A stretch of 64,000 nt of DNA from Prinia subflava. Lineage: Eukaryota > Chordata > Aves > Passeriformes > Cisticolidae. The notes under the pieces were generated by a model. The model was not told the DNA's origin and did not search any database. It was given only the letters and a program-made list of their open reading frames with translations. The stretch covers positions 58,719,485-58,783,484 of the forward strand of contig NC_086248.1 of assembly GCF_021018805.1 (NCBI RefSeq), given 5' to 3'. The first letter of the stretch is position 1. Every line of letters begins with the position of its first letter. Positions 40,801 through 48,266 of this stretch are shown piece by piece. The translations under genes were made by a program, and so were the position numbers.

Positions 40801-43800
40801 TATATGTGAGAACAGCGAGGATAATGTGAAATTTCCATTACTCTGTAATGGCTGGATCCCTCCTCTGCCACAATTTAATTCCTAAATCCATATGAATGTT
40901 TTCGTATTCCTTGTTGTTACTGACTTTTTCAATTACTAAAGCTGAGGTACTCAGTCCTAGGTTTTGCATGATTAATTTCATCACACAAATTAATTCAGTA
41001 TTCACACTTCAACATTAGAGGTTATATGCAATACTAGCTGAAAATATATAGTAACTGTTGAAGCAGAAAGCTACCAGTCAGATTTTCCTCATTATGCAGT
41101 CAAGGTGGACAGTAGCTTACTTTTTTTCTGAGTCAGTGACTAAGATACTGGGAGCCTCTGTTTTCCCACTTGAAAAAGATCAAAAGGATCAGATTCTGTT
41201 AAATTATGAAAACTAATGAGGTTCATGAAAGAACAAGATACATTTACATTTTAGGAACAAGCTAACCTCATGGAAAGCCCAGTGAGAACTTTTGATATAC
41301 CTGTTTCTTTTTTTTCCCTTCTTTACTATGAAAGATATAATTTTGCAGTTTCAAAAGCTTTAACATGAGGCTTAATGCTCAGGTTTAATTCAGCATTATA
41401 CAAATATTGCATAAATAAAATTAAGCTTTTTCATCCATTCTTAGTTTTATTTTTAGTTGATATCCATCCTCTGCTTTTGTTTTTTAATGTGTGCATCCTC
41501 TTAATGGAAATACAAAATTAATAGTAATTTCTTTCAATAAGTATTTGTTATTCACTCTATCGGTGAGTTTACAGCAATACTTTGGTGAGTACAAATACTA
41601 AAATTATCCCTACACCTGGGAACAAAAATGTTATTTGATTGGATTAAACCAATTTACATACTCTGTGTTTCAAACTTTGAAACTACTATTCCCCCAAACT
41701 TTCATGGAAGATGAAAAAGGCATCAAAAAGCACTTGCCTTAGCTGTTAAAGTGATATATTTTTCATCTTCTTTAGTCATCTAATCCTCTATCTCAAAAAC
41801 TGGCATAGGTAATGAAATAAAAAAAATAAGTAATTGCTGTTCTGCGTGTAAATAATGCCGCCTTTTTGAAATATTTGGTCTAAATTTGTTCTGTACTTTA
41901 AATTTAGATTTTGAAAAGATGCTTCAAATACGATTAGAAGCATATTGAAATTATGTCTATATTTTGAAGCTGAGATTGAGATGAGGAAGGACAGTTCTAC
42001 AACCATAGAAAAATATCAATAAATTATGTGGAATCATAAAACTTGTCCTGCATGCACATCTCATTTAGTAGAACTGCACAGATGCTCAAAAATTCAAAAG
42101 GATGGTCCAGAAGATAGACCACATTAATTGCATAGATTATGACCTGATTTCTGCAAGTGACTGGCATAGAAAACGATTGTGATGAGTCTCACCAAATTAC
42201 TGCTCAGAATCACAGAACAGAGACAGCTGGGGTTAGGGAGACAGCAGAGGGACAGATGCAGCCTTGTGCTGACAGCTTGCCCAAAATGAAGCTGCATTAC
42301 ACTACCTGCTAGTTAGCATACTTGCAGGGCTTTCCTCTCTGCTCATCCCCTCTGGGTGAGAGCACAGCTTGCACCAAGGCTGTTTTACCTCCATCTTTTG
42401 AGTTGTCCCATAATTAGCTGATGCCAAGTCCTTGTCCTCTGTTTGTGAAAGAACATCTTTGAAATACAAAATGTAATTTTAAAAAGGTAGCATTCTATCA
42501 TAAAAGTGAGAGAGAATAAAACATTTGCACCTTTCTCCTATTGCCTTTCATAAAATTCAGTGCATGGAATCGTAAAACCACTGAGGCAGGAAAATTGTTC
42601 TAAAATCAAGTCCAACCATTAACCTAACACTGATATGTCAACCACTAAGCCATGGTCCTAAGTGCCACATCTGCACCTATTTTAAATACCTCCAGGGATG
42701 ATGACTGTCATAGGTAGCCAATTCCAGTGTCTGAAAACTGCTTGGTGAAGAAATTTCAGCAATAGTCTTGTTTCGTTTAACTGTTTTGCCCATTCGTATT
42801 TATTTATATCCATATTTTCAAACCCATTACTAATATTAAATAGCCAAAAATGATTGGTTAAATGTACTTGATAGCCTTAGTTATTCAATTATCTTCTGTT
42901 TCAATTAGAGCATTTCATCATTTTTTAGATGAAAAACATAGACTAAGATCTTACAGATTAGAAAGGAAGAATCTTTTACTCCTAGTAAACCCAGACAAAC
43001 AATCACATCCTGCTTTATGTTCCAAAGCTATGAATTGGTCTTGGTTCTTCCCAAAATAATCAAATCACTTCTGTATTTCCATTTCTTTCAAAACAATACT
43101 CTTCACAATGTGAGAAACTGCTCCTTTTGAGATCCTCCTTTGTTCCACTCAACCAACACAGTATAAGGATGACAACTCTACCTGAGCAGTTTCCTTTCCT
43201 TTGCTACCTCTAAACCCATGTTATAAATTGCTACTGTAAAACCCCATCAATCTTTGCATAGAAACCATTAATTTCTCCTGCTTTTGATGTTTCATGCAGT
43301 ATTTATTTTCAAAATCCCTTAGACTCATTTATGATGCAACATTTCTTTAGATAGCCATGGTGTTGAGTTACAGATATCCTAATTATAGTTTTCAGTTTTA
43401 TTTCCTCCTATTACTTTGTCTATTAATAATTTTATGAGATTATCAAAAATGGCAATAAAAGGAAAGAAACCCAGAGTTTTCCAAGAGTAGCCAAGAGATA
43501 GAGAAACAATTTGGCATGAAGTTACTGATGATTTTGAATGCATATACTGAGTCAGATTCAGCACAGTGTTTCTGGATCGATGGTGAGACACAAAGGCAAA
43601 ATTCAAATTACCTTGCTCCCATCTACCCCCTTTCTTCCTGGCTCAGCTTCACTCCTTCACTCCCAGCTACTTTACCCTGCAGTGGTGCAGGACACGTTGC
43701 TGTTTCTCTGCTGTAAGTTTGAGGCCAGCACCTCACAGTGTTCCTTGCTGGGTACCAGACTAGTGGACACTCCACTTTTCATTGGCTCAAAGATGAGAGC

Positions 43801-45973
43801 AGAACGCAGACAATGCTAAGAGTGGGTATCCTTCCAGGATTTTCTGCATCAATTTCAAAGCCTTTCAGACACAGATCTCCAGTTTCTTTTGAAACAATCA
43901 AAACCACAACAACCTTTTACAAAACTCAAATAGCCTAAATATTGAAATTCTGAGTTAAAAGTCAGAACATGAGTGCAAGGCAACTCCTGGACACTTGAGA
44001 GACCCACCTGTATTTCCTACAGCTGCAATTAACTCAGAAAATATATTTCCACTTATATACACGCTTATAATACCTTCCACAAAAATGTAACAAAGTTTTA
44101 AAAGTTTAAGCTTTAAACACTTAAGAATTTGAATGGCATGGGTCACTCTGTTGAGTCTAATTTCTATGAACAGTGTTTCTCCTTTAGCAGTGTAACAGCA
44201 GAAATGGAAAGCAGAGCCAGATGATCTGACGGAGGTAGTGACGCAAAAGTGCTGACAGTCATCAATAAAAGTATCACAGACACAACTTTCCTGCTGAAGT
44301 GTAAATCAACACAAATCAGCTACTACAAGTAACTAAAAGGTGCCTCAGGGAGCTAAAAGTCAGGGCTGTGGCTGCATCACTGCCTGGTTTGAACGTGTTT
44401 GATCAGTCTTTACAGTACCAGGCCCACTAAGGAACTACACACCTCGGTCATGCAAGTCAAAAGGTTCATCTGAGCCCTCATGGCCCAAAGGGTCTAGCAC
44501 AGCTGGAAACATTCACAAATCCCAATCCAGAGAAAGATCTCTTAATGGAGCTGCCCCCACGACTTTGTCTCTTCCCAAGGATTACTCTGTAGACTAGGGA
44601 ATTATCATGACGTGTACACACACACTTGTAATATCTAACAATATGATACAGATAGTCTACCTAATCTTCTACTTTTCCATAATTACCAGATTATTGTTAA
44701 TGACACGACACAATTAAGAAATAGATGAACATGAAATAAGAGTTTTCTCCTCCTACACTCACTCACAGCCCCCTTAGTTGATGCTTTAGCAAACACTGAA
44801 TGTCTTTCAATTTCAGTTGAAGTAAACAGAACACAGAGAGCTAAAGTTCTCTCCTACACGGGGACTTTTCAAAGTTATTTTAAAGACAATACGGGGACAG
44901 ACCTCGTTTCCAGTGAGAATCCACAGTCAAGAAGTCCTGAAGATAACTTTTTTCTTGCAGTTGAATTTTACAATGCCAGTGTAGTTAATTTCTCAGTAAG
45001 TTCTTCCATTGTATTCCTCAGCAATGTAAAAAAATGTTGCTGCTCTACCATACTGTCTCGTTAGATCAAATCCCACAGTACAGCTTTATATGGGCTTCCT
45101 GCTTTGCTTGGCTCATTTTTGAGGGTAATTATTTGCTAGTTCCTTACACAAAAGTTAAAACAGTGCTGTTACAGCTTTCTTTACTCAATTTTAATGATCA
45201 TTAATCTTCAGGCTTAAAAATACACATTTCAAAAAGCTGCTCTTGGGAGTTCAAATTTTAATTTTTTTTGGTCTAATAGATAACTATGGTTAGAGCTGTG
45301 TTATGTGAAAACTCCAGGAACACCAAACTGAATCTCCCTAATGTTTTCAGATAAGGTTGGTACCAATTGTAGCTTAATACTTTTAAAATGGTTGTAAATC
45401 ACATTCTTTACTCTTCTAAAGGCAAAACAGGAGTTTTAGGTTGTGTTAAGAAGAAGCAACAATAGTTTCATGACAAATCCCAGAATGCATCAGATAATTA
45501 ATTCAGCACTGGATTCATGAAGTACTACTTATGTGTGTAACCAGATCAAATTACACAAGACACAACTTAACTTTATTCAAACATATTGTGTGCAGTAAGT
45601 CTAATATTTCTATTTCAGAGAAAACAGTTTCAGATGTTTTCTCTGGCTGAAATACCAGGTACTGTGCTACCTTTCAGTTCTGGCCAAAGAAGCTGGGTGG
45701 TTGCCTCTGGACACCACTTGCACTTCTGCAGCTGATCACCTGCCATGCTGAGATTCATCCTCAATGGTGTGCAGACCAGTAGGATCCTTTTTGAACTTTA
45801 GGAAATACTGCTTAGAGAAATCTGACATATTCTATACTCCCAAGCAGTACAGGCATAGATTAAAATGCTTGATTAAAAAAAAAGAAAAAAAGTTTCAAAG
45901 CCATGTGTTACCTTAGCCAGATGAGTATTGATCCATTTTGTGAAAGTCCTTTTCTGCACTGACTCTTGCTCAT
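429..45973 (-). CDS. SYNE1: SYNE1 (nesprin-1), partial, 20 coding exons on the minus strand
   Basis: Nesprin-1 is the giant outer-nuclear-membrane protein that ties the nucleus to actin. Its N-terminal pair of calponin-homology domains binds F-actin, a long spectrin-repeat rod follows, and a C-terminal KASH domain (not in this window) meets SUN proteins in the perinuclear space. The twenty exons listed separately splice with consistent phases into 885 whole codons plus one split codon, with no stop. Their order and sequence follow remembered vertebrate nesprin-1 from the CH1 start to the early rod. Identity rests on long stretches such as [35 protein letters not shown] and [21 protein letters not shown]2 is the main alternative and fits less well by memory. 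The start-codon exon is not visible, and the gene continues past the left edge. Some vertebrate SYNE1 isoforms begin at internal promoters, so several transcripts may cross this region. Confidence 0.96.
588..1654 (-). other. Intron 19-20 with a pure A44 run
   Basis: This 1.07-kb AT-rich intron holds the longest homopolymer in the window (A44 on the plus strand, T44 in the transcript). Nothing else is recognisable. Confidence 0.9.
1072..1115. repeat. Poly(A) tract, A44 (poly(T) in the SYNE1 transcript)
   Basis: Forty-four uninterrupted A bases are followed by a degenerate gagaaaaagaaaa tail. No target-site duplication, AATAAA signal or recognisable retroposed body lies on the 5' side, so it is better called a homopolymer microsatellite than a retrocopy tail. 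Confidence 0.95.
1655..1828 (-). CDS. SYNE1: SYNE1 exon 19: rod
   Basis: This 174-nt, phase 0-0 exon has acceptor cttgaccaaaag and donor CAA|gtaagtt. It encodes [40 protein letters not shown] and [18 protein letters not shown] and YESL-K-NEII follow the known nesprin-1 helix. The acceptor has purines just before AG, but a good pyrimidine tract lies a few bases further upstream. Confidence 0.96.
1829..2142 (-). other. Intron 18-19 (314 bp)
   Basis: This short intron follows the weak exon 18 donor. The exon 18 frame stays open for about 53 codons into it (to about 1984), so retention would add a tail and then a stop. It contains the alternative in-frame donor CAA|gtatat at 2046. Confidence 0.85.
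2143..2286 (-). CDS. SYNE1: SYNE1 exon 18: rod, weak donor
   Basis: This 144-nt, phase 0-0 exon has acceptor cttgtttcag. It encodes [36 protein letters not shown] and [10 protein letters not shown]. The 3' end is set by homology (mammalian LTK|VKE) at AAG|gttgca, a poor donor, and by phase agreement with exon 19. An in-frame alternative donor 96 bases downstream (CAA|gtatat at 2046) would add 32 residues without homology. The exon body is sound; its 3' border is the uncertain part. Confidence 0.92.
2287..2663 (-). other. Intron 17-18 (377 bp)
   Basis: A short AT-rich intron with a cttgtttcag acceptor. No other feature is seen. Confidence 0.9.
2664..2816 (-). CDS. SYNE1: SYNE1 exon 17: rod
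   Basis: This 153-nt, phase 0-0 exon has acceptor tctctttttcag and donor GAA|gtaagtg. It encodes 51 residues including [40 protein letters not shown] and KMFVQDLE. It matches the nesprin-1 region that begins YAQADE in mammals, with moderate divergence in the middle. Exons 17-20 lie within 2.4 kb of each other. Confidence 0.96.
2817..4324 (-). other. Intron 16-17 (1.5 kb)
   Basis: Near its 3' end (2828-2900) is an A/C-rich low-complexity stretch on the plus strand, which is T/G-rich in the transcript and overlaps the polypyrimidine region upstream of exon 17. The rest is AT-rich with nothing recognised. Confidence 0.85.
2828..2900. repeat. A/C-rich low-complexity stretch
   Basis: Irregular runs of A broken by CCCC, CAAAA and CAACA units. 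In transcript sense this is T/G-rich DNA directly upstream of the exon 17 acceptor. Confidence 0.8.
4325..4489 (-). CDS. SYNE1: SYNE1 exon 16: rod
   Basis: This 165-nt, phase 0-0 exon has acceptor ttcttcag and donor CAG|gtaagtg. It encodes [40 protein letters not shown] and [15 protein letters not shown]. It is among the best conserved stretches: the B helix contains NFLIETCDE, and the C helix carries the repeat Trp in GRWRELF. It lies 3.6 kb downstream of exon 15. Confidence 0.98.
4490..8088 (-). other. Intron 15-16 (3.6 kb)
   Basis: Mostly AT-rich, with a somewhat more GC-rich patch at 4780-5440 that includes a short tandem duplication. No exon or known repeat family is recognised. Confidence 0.85.
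4821..4869. repeat. Two-copy tandem duplication, 25-bp unit
   Basis: The unit beginning gggctgatagtaacccca occurs twice back to back. The second copy (4846-4869) is one base shorter with a small change near its end. It is a simple local duplication. Confidence 0.85.
8089..8291 (-). CDS. SYNE1: SYNE1 exon 15: rod, spectrin repeat
   Basis: This 203-nt exon, the longest in the window, has acceptor cctgtgtcttag and donor AAG|gtatgca. After completing a Val codon it encodes [40 protein letters not shown] and [27 protein letters not shown] and NWDRY are typical C-helix Trp positions, and [10 protein letters not shown] is a classic spectrin A-helix opening, so the exon spans a repeat boundary. It is near-identical to remembered mammalian sequence. 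Confidence 0.98.
8292..9602 (-). other. Intron 14-15 (1.3 kb)
   Basis: AT-rich intron beginning with the weak gtctgta donor. I see nothing else in it. Confidence 0.88.
9603..9699 (-). CDS. SYNE1: SYNE1 exon 14: rod
   Basis: This 97-nt exon has acceptor tttcttttcag and donor G|gtctgta, starts in phase 0 and ends on the first base of a Val codon. It encodes [20 protein letters not shown] and [12 protein letters not shown]. The donor is weak, with +3 c where a purine is normal. The reading continues correctly into exon 15 ([10 protein letters not shown]), so the junction is secure by homology. Confidence 0.95.
9700..13227 (-). other. Intron 13-14 (3.5 kb)
   Basis: AT-rich. It contains one short tandem duplication at 10188-10224 and otherwise unrecognised sequence. 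Confidence 0.87.
10188..10224. repeat. Two-copy tandem duplication, 19-bp period
   Basis: The unit atattcttcaaattttat is repeated at a period of 19 bases. It is a local slippage-type duplication with no sign of function. Confidence 0.85.
13228..13396 (-). CDS. SYNE1: SYNE1 exon 13: rod
   Basis: This 169-nt exon has acceptor cattttatag and donor GTT|gtaagtt. It supplies the last base of the split Arg codon and ends in phase 0. It encodes [40 protein letters not shown] and [16 protein letters not shown], which is dense amphipathic helix with SWI as the repeat Trp. The donor follows a Val codon (T at -1), slightly off consensus, but the gtaagt is strong. Confidence 0.97.
13397..13937 (-). other. 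Intron 12-13 (541 bp)
   Basis: Short AT-rich intron with a ttataggt acceptor region. No other feature is visible. Confidence 0.88.
13938..14050 (-). CDS. SYNE1: SYNE1 exon 12: rod
   Basis: This 113-nt exon has acceptor atccaatcag and donor AG|gtaaggc, starts in phase 0 and ends two bases into an Arg codon. It encodes [30 protein letters not shown] and QLEDMAD. The [21 protein letters not shown] stretch is strongly conserved in remembered nesprin-1 and marks a loop-rich insertion between rod helices. Confidence 0.97.
14598..14735. promoter_or_regulatory. CpG-dense patch inside an intron, candidate regulatory element
   Basis: About twelve CpG dinucleotides fall within roughly 140 bases, in flanks that are almost CpG-free. 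The patch contains short inverted matches (CGCAGGAA at 14615 with TTCCTGCG at 14652; GATCGC at 14598 with GCGATC at 14657), and two GGTACC-like sites. GTAACTAAGCAAC at about 14706 loosely resembles an RFX X-box. Retained CpGs in intronic DNA suggest an unmethylated or young segment. It could be a cis-element or a fragment of an unrecognised insertion; the sequence does not decide. Confidence 0.3.
16688..16700. repeat. Poly(C) tract, C13
   Basis: Thirteen uninterrupted C bases (G13 in the transcript), the only long G/C homopolymer in the window. Confidence 0.95.
17075..17239 (-). CDS. SYNE1: SYNE1 exon 11: rod
   Basis: This 165-nt, phase 0-0 exon has acceptor tttatttcctag and donor AAG|gtagatg. 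It encodes 55 residues including [33 protein letters not shown] and [14 protein letters not shown]. The Trp pair with AWLYRAE resembles the WL--AE opening of a spectrin-repeat A helix. The exon begins with Met by chance: that Met lies inside the frame inherited from exon 10 and is not proposed as a start. Confidence 0.97.
17240..18381 (-). other. Intron 10-11 (1.1 kb)
   Basis: AT-rich intron. No repeat family or second exon is seen. Confidence 0.88.
18382..18519 (-). CDS. SYNE1: SYNE1 exon 10: rod
   Basis: This 138-nt, phase 0-0 exon has acceptor ctctttgtgcag and donor AGG|gtaagtt. It encodes 46 residues: [20 protein letters not shown], then [22 protein letters not shown]. Charged, helical sequence with a late Trp (QAWERV) is typical of the third helix of a spectrin repeat. 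It continues exon 9's KYQ and leads directly to exon 11. Confidence 0.96.
18520..19266 (-). other. Intron 9-10 (747 bp)
   Basis: AT-rich with a slightly GC-richer middle at about 18900-19120. Nothing is recognised. Confidence 0.88.
19267..19374 (-). CDS. SYNE1: SYNE1 exon 9: first rod helix
   Basis: This 108-nt, phase 0-0 exon has acceptor gcatcatag and donor CAG|gtaagca. It encodes 36 residues including [20 protein letters not shown] and TSLQEKYQ. The Trp followed by heptad-spaced charged and aliphatic residues marks the first helix of a spectrin-type repeat directly after the actin-binding domain. It joins exon 8 (FK) in front and exon 10 ([10 protein letters not shown]) behind without loss of frame. 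Confidence 0.95.
21088..21140 (-). mobile_element. CR1 LINE, short 3'-end fragment
   Basis: The plus strand reads atcacagaatcatttgggtt, then a ggaaaagacctc segment and atcatcgagtccaacc. This is the antisense of the conserved CR1 3' end, so the element points along the minus strand, the same direction as SYNE1. Only the last 50 or so bases remain, a typical 5'-truncated dead copy. Confidence 0.88.
22326..22370. repeat. AT-only imperfect palindromic repeat
   Basis: Overlapping aatattataatattaaa units form several short palindromes. It is low-complexity AT DNA. Confidence 0.75.
22808..22842. repeat. (TA)n dinucleotide microsatellite, about 17 units
   Basis: An uninterrupted alternating TA run of about 35 bases, likely length-polymorphic and able to form a cruciform. 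Confidence 0.95.
24219..24266 (-). CDS. SYNE1: SYNE1 exon 8: short divergent linker exon
   Basis: This 48-nt, phase 0-0 exon has acceptor tcatattgctag and donor AAG|gtaaggg. It encodes [17 protein letters not shown] placed it here because exon 7 ends and exon 9 starts in phase 0, leaving a gap where remembered mammalian nesprin-1 has a 17-residue stretch with the pattern EILPGFPSFANSVQNFK. The bird reading shares E, P, F, S and the terminal FK at matching places. The splice sites are good, but the weak conservation and small size make this the least certain exon. It may be optional in some transcripts. Confidence 0.78.
24267..26991 (-). other. Intron 7-8 (2.7 kb)
   Basis: An A18 run lies just upstream of exon 8. 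A more GC-rich patch at about 25790-26060 matches nothing I know. No exon is supported. Confidence 0.86.
24306..24323. repeat. Poly(A) tract, A18 (T18 in transcript)
   Basis: Eighteen A bases. In transcript sense this is a T18 tract 40 bases upstream of the exon 8 acceptor, where it could act as an extended polypyrimidine tract. Confidence 0.93.
26992..27101 (-). CDS. SYNE1: SYNE1 exon 7: end of CH2
   Basis: This 110-nt exon has acceptor cttgcctag and donor GAT|gtaagtt. It completes the split Asp codon, then encodes [27 protein letters not shown] and the acidic tail ending VPEND. The DV--PDEKS-MTYV--F pattern closes the CH2 domain. Only a 140-bp intron separates it from exon 6, the shortest intron in the window. 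The last dozen residues after the CH fold match remembered mammalian sequence poorly, as expected of a linker. Confidence 0.97.
27102..27241 (-). other. Intron 6-7 (140 bp), shortest in window
   Basis: A compact GT-AG intron splitting an Asp codon inside CH2. No other feature. Confidence 0.95.
27242..27438 (-). CDS. SYNE1: SYNE1 exon 6: CH2 core
   Basis: This 197-nt exon has acceptor ttctttag and donor G|gtaccta. It starts with the last base of the split Lys codon and ends on the first base of an Asp codon. It encodes [48 protein letters not shown] and [10 protein letters not shown]. The motifs DF--SW-(S/D)G-AF-A-IH-RP-L-D and N---AF--AE--LGIP-LLDPED are textbook CH2. This is the most diagnostic exon in the window. 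Confidence 0.98.
27439..29402 (-). other. Intron 5-6 (2.0 kb)
   Basis: AT-rich, splitting a Lys codon near the start of CH2. I see nothing recognisable inside. Confidence 0.88.
29403..29581 (-). CDS. SYNE1: SYNE1 exon 5: CH1-CH2 linker and start of CH2
   Basis: This 179-nt exon has acceptor tttccctgcag and donor AA|gtaagta, starts in phase 0 and ends two bases into a Lys codon. It opens with [13 protein letters not shown] Ser-rich low-complexity stretch follows (SSSASS, VVSSE, SPPSKRK) and then basic sequence leading to [11 protein letters not shown], the first helix of CH2. The long Ser/Pro/Lys linker between the CH domains is characteristic of nesprin-1. Its many Ser residues make it a plausible phosphorylation site region, which is inference only. 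Confidence 0.96.
29582..31213 (-). other. Intron 4-5 (1.6 kb)
   Basis: AT-rich intron without recognised repeats or exons. Confidence 0.88.
31214..31306 (-). CDS. SYNE1: SYNE1 exon 4: end of CH1
   Basis: This 93-nt, phase 0-0 exon has acceptor ttctatatag and donor CAG|gtactac. It encodes 31 residues: [20 protein letters not shown] then [11 protein letters not shown]. The motif VNI-(A/S)-x-DI-DG-x-x-x-I-LGL-W-IIL-FQ is the signature C-terminal half of CH1 in actin-binding pairs. A 17-bp perfect inverted repeat sits about 50 bases upstream of the acceptor in the preceding intron (reported separately). Confidence 0.96.
31358..31398. repeat. Perfect inverted repeat, 17-bp arms, 7-bp loop
   Basis: The arm gaaatgcatttcaaata at 31358-31374 is exactly complementary to 31382-31398, with loop ggttctg. 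Each arm itself contains the palindrome gaaatgcatttc. In the SYNE1 transcript this stem lies about 50-90 bases upstream of the exon 4 acceptor, around or just upstream of where a branch point is expected. Confidence 0.95.
34295..34309. repeat. Poly(A) tract, A15
   Basis: Fifteen uninterrupted A bases in the intron downstream of exon 3, about 210 bases past its donor in transcript direction. Confidence 0.93.
34518..34601 (-). CDS. SYNE1: SYNE1 exon 3: CH1
   Basis: This 84-nt, phase 0-0 exon has acceptor ctctttaag and donor CGG|gtaggta. It encodes 28 residues including [20 protein letters not shown] and FLEGRR. The R-H-N-(A/I)-L-FL pattern is the central CH1 helix found in spectrin-family actin-binding domains. 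The donor has +4 g instead of a, but it is otherwise ordinary. Confidence 0.96.
34602..36414 (-). other. Intron 2-3 (1.8 kb)
   Basis: AT-rich, with a GC-richer unrecognised patch at about 35690-35960. No exon is supported. Confidence 0.87.
36415..36510 (-). CDS. SYNE1: SYNE1 exon 2: CH1
   Basis: This 96-nt, phase 0-0 exon has acceptor cctttttcag and donor CTG|gtaagaa. It encodes 32 residues running [17 protein letters not shown] and then [13 protein letters not shown]. The pattern DLF-ED-KDG-LL-LLEVLSG is the core of a type-1 CH domain in actin-binding pairs and includes a conserved actin-binding surface. The sequence follows exon 1 (HLAK) without a gap relative to remembered mammalian nesprin-1. 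Confidence 0.96.
37370..37425. repeat. Degenerate (GAT/AAT)n trinucleotide tract
   Basis: Imperfect gat, aat and gac triplets including four consecutive gat-like units. A decayed microsatellite. Confidence 0.8.
39154..39176. repeat. (GAT)n tract, about 8 units with one GAC
   Basis: gatgatgatgac followed by gatgatgatgat. A short trinucleotide microsatellite of the same family as the one 1.8 kb away. Confidence 0.9.
42562..42775 (-). mobile_element. CR1 LINE, degraded 3' fragment (about 210 bp)
   Basis: The plus strand contains tcaagtccaaccattaacc, gtcctaagtgccacatct and aatacctccagggatgatga, then a diverged ggtgaagaaatttc region. These are antisense landmarks of a CR1 subfamily 3' region, so the element points along the minus strand like SYNE1. 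It is diverged and 5'-truncated, with no coding capacity. Confidence 0.9.
45912..45973 (-). CDS. SYNE1: SYNE1 exon 1 of window: start of CH1
   Basis: This 62-nt exon has acceptor ttttattctcag and donor AAG|gtaacac. It begins with the last two bases of a split Asp codon and encodes [20 protein letters not shown], the first helix of CH1. The FTKWIN motif is the usual start of an actin-binding CH1 domain in the spectrin/plectin/nesprin families. It ends in phase 0, matching exon 2, which lies 9.4 kb away. The preceding exon, with the initiator methionine, must end in phase 1; I could not find it to the right. Confidence 0.95.
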
Positions 45974-48182
45974 CTGAGAATAAAAAGAAATTAATTTGAT
46001 CAGACATCACTGGATACTTTCACATTTACATGGTGGAAGAATAAAATTTCCTACTGACAAATGCATTCTGCACTTGTCAGAAATAACTCCATATTTTATT
46101 GAGACCGTCAATTTTGCCTCTAAATACTTGTAAAAAATACTTCATATCATTACAATAATGTTCTAATACCTGACTATTTGAAGAGTTTCACAGCAAAGTT
46201 CAAGTCTTAACAAGCTACTAACCAGAAAGACACCACTTAAATTCTAAATGTCAAGGTAAATTTGTGTTCTAAATCTATACCATACTAGGTCTGAGCACCT
46301 AGAGCTTTTCTTTACTTTTTAACTAAAATCCTCATCTCCCACAGCCAAGCTGCTTATATGTAGAAATTCAGCTAGGGACTTAGAAAAAAATACTTTTTAC
46401 CATATGTATTTGAAAATTTTTAGAATGTTGAATTAAAGATTTGAAATTGCATTATCAAACTTATTTGTCCCCTGGGAGCTCCTGCCAGGAAGGAGCCATT
46501 TGCTGGTTCAGGCAGTTTCTACACCACTACTTACTACGCCCCTTAGCCTGTCTTGAAGCACTTGGATGGTTTATAGCGAATTTCCCTGACTGTTAGATCA
46601 TCCCTAAGGGACAGCTGCCAGATGCACAGCTAAAAATAGCTCCCAAATCAGCTCCTCCAACCTCAGCAGCAAGGGTCACAGCAGTGGAGGGAAGAGCATC
46701 ACAGCATTATAACCAATCCACAAAGTCCTGCCCCCTTCTTGTGGGTAATCAGTTTTGACACATGCAATAATTTCACAGCAGAGGTATTCAAATATTTATG
46801 GCAGAGATTTTTCTTTCAAAAATAGGAGGAAATATCTATTTCACAGAAAAATAAATCATGTTATTACCATCATCAGTTCTGAATGAACATCTTCATTTCC
46901 CAACAGAAAATTCAAATAAATACAATTGCTGTTTGATGATGTTTACTTGTCATAAGAATATGTGCATATCTCAAAATCTACAGATGGAATATCTAATTTT
47001 AACTCCTGCATTTGTTAGTGACTGGTGCAGCACTGAACAGCATTTTTTACTATTCCACATCTGTAAAATTAAAATAGAATATTCCTTAACACCCATTAAA
47101 GTTCTGGAATAGATAGCTACTAAGATTGTTGCATTCCTAACAATAAACTCCCTAATTTACACTCACACAATGCTGCTTCACAATTAGGGTACATAGGGAT
47201 AGAAATCACCACACAAACTTCATAGGTCAAAATGTTATCTTCAGTTGGTCAGTGGACATATACAAGCTCCCAAAAAATGTTTGTGCATTATAATTCAGGG
47301 ACATTTTCTTTATATATTAGTATTATCTCACATATAAGAAACACTAGAGGGGAAAAAAGATACCTACGCTCACCAGCATCTACTGCTAGATTATCACACT
47401 TTATGCCTAAGAAAATAATTTTGTATTCTTTAGTTTCCTTTGGTATCATTGGGCAGGCAGGATTACGTAAGTTTTTAAAATTACCTTCTCAGAATCTACT
47501 TGTTGCAGTCATGGGCAAGTCATGAAAAATATCACTAAGATACTGCATCAAGCTTCATTCCACACTGATCATTTTTGGCAGAGGTGTCTCGATTTTGCAT
47601 GTGACAATTGTTTTTACATTGTGAAAAACAGACTTCTCATTGCATGGTTCCTAACCATGAGTGAAAATGATTCCATAATTTGTAGTTCCAGTGCATCTTG
47701 GTGATTCAAAAAACAGCCTTCTGACGAAAACTGGAAATCAGAGAATCAGCTTCCAGCTTCTAAAGGGACACTTTATGAGCAGAAGGCACACAGAGTTTCA
47801 GTCATACCAACAAACAGCAGAAATAGCCCTTCTAAATAACCTGTTACAAGGGAATTTATAAGAGCAATATATTCTTTATCAGCCTAACTGGAACTACTAA
47901 CAATAAAGTTTCCTTGGTTCTAGCATTTATTTTGTATAGGCTTAAAAGGAACAGATTTTACCACTGTAAAATCTGTCTGAACATAACACAAGCAGTGCAT
48001 TGGTTTTTAAAATTTCGTTGCAAATACGCTTCTTACAAATCTACCTGGAAGCAACTGTGTTATTTTCATTAAGTTCTCTGCACAGGTACTGTTGATCTAT
48101 ACCCACAAAACCTGTGTGTCACACAGTTCCTTATGATCTCCCCACTTGCAAGGACTGTCAGCTCCGTATTCGCACCACTTAC

Positions 48183-48252
48183 CCTGCTGGCACTGAAAGA
48201 ATTCAGGGAGCACTTTCAATGGCAGGATATTTCTGCCACCAGCACCTTTATA
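48183..48252 (-). promoter_or_regulatory. TATA-like box followed by a consensus splice donor: candidate alternative first exon
   Basis: On the minus strand, CTATAAAGG (TATA-like, 48252-48245) is followed after some 60 bases by CAGG|gtaagtgg with gt at 48182-48181, a near-perfect donor. CpGs and the CAG11 tract lie just upstream. A transcript starting about 30 bases past the TATA box would give a roughly 40-nt non-coding leader exon that could splice to exon 1, 2.2 kb away. No initiator or conservation evidence is available. It could be chance. Confidence 0.2.
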
Positions 48253-48265
48253 GTGAGCCATAGGC

Positions 48266-48266
<1 letters not shown>

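Larger units (their letters stand above)
36511..45911 (-). other. Intron 1-2 (9.4 kb)
   Basis: A large intron inside CH1. It contains GAT-type microsatellites, one CR1 fragment and an exon-like 50-nt segment at 42389-42438 that I rejected. Confidence 0.86.

Noticed and set aside
42205..42260. CR1-like opening (agaatcacagaacagagac, then gctggggttagg)
   Set aside because: It lacks the following gacctc...tccaac landmarks. The similarity is too short to call a mobile element.
42389..42438. A 50-nt minus-strand segment with a plausible acceptor (tttcacaaacag) and donor (GAG|gtaaaac) between exons 1 and 2
   Set aside because: Its length is not a multiple of three while both neighbours are phase 0, so it would break the CH1 frame. 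Exon 1 joins exon 2 seamlessly by homology without it.
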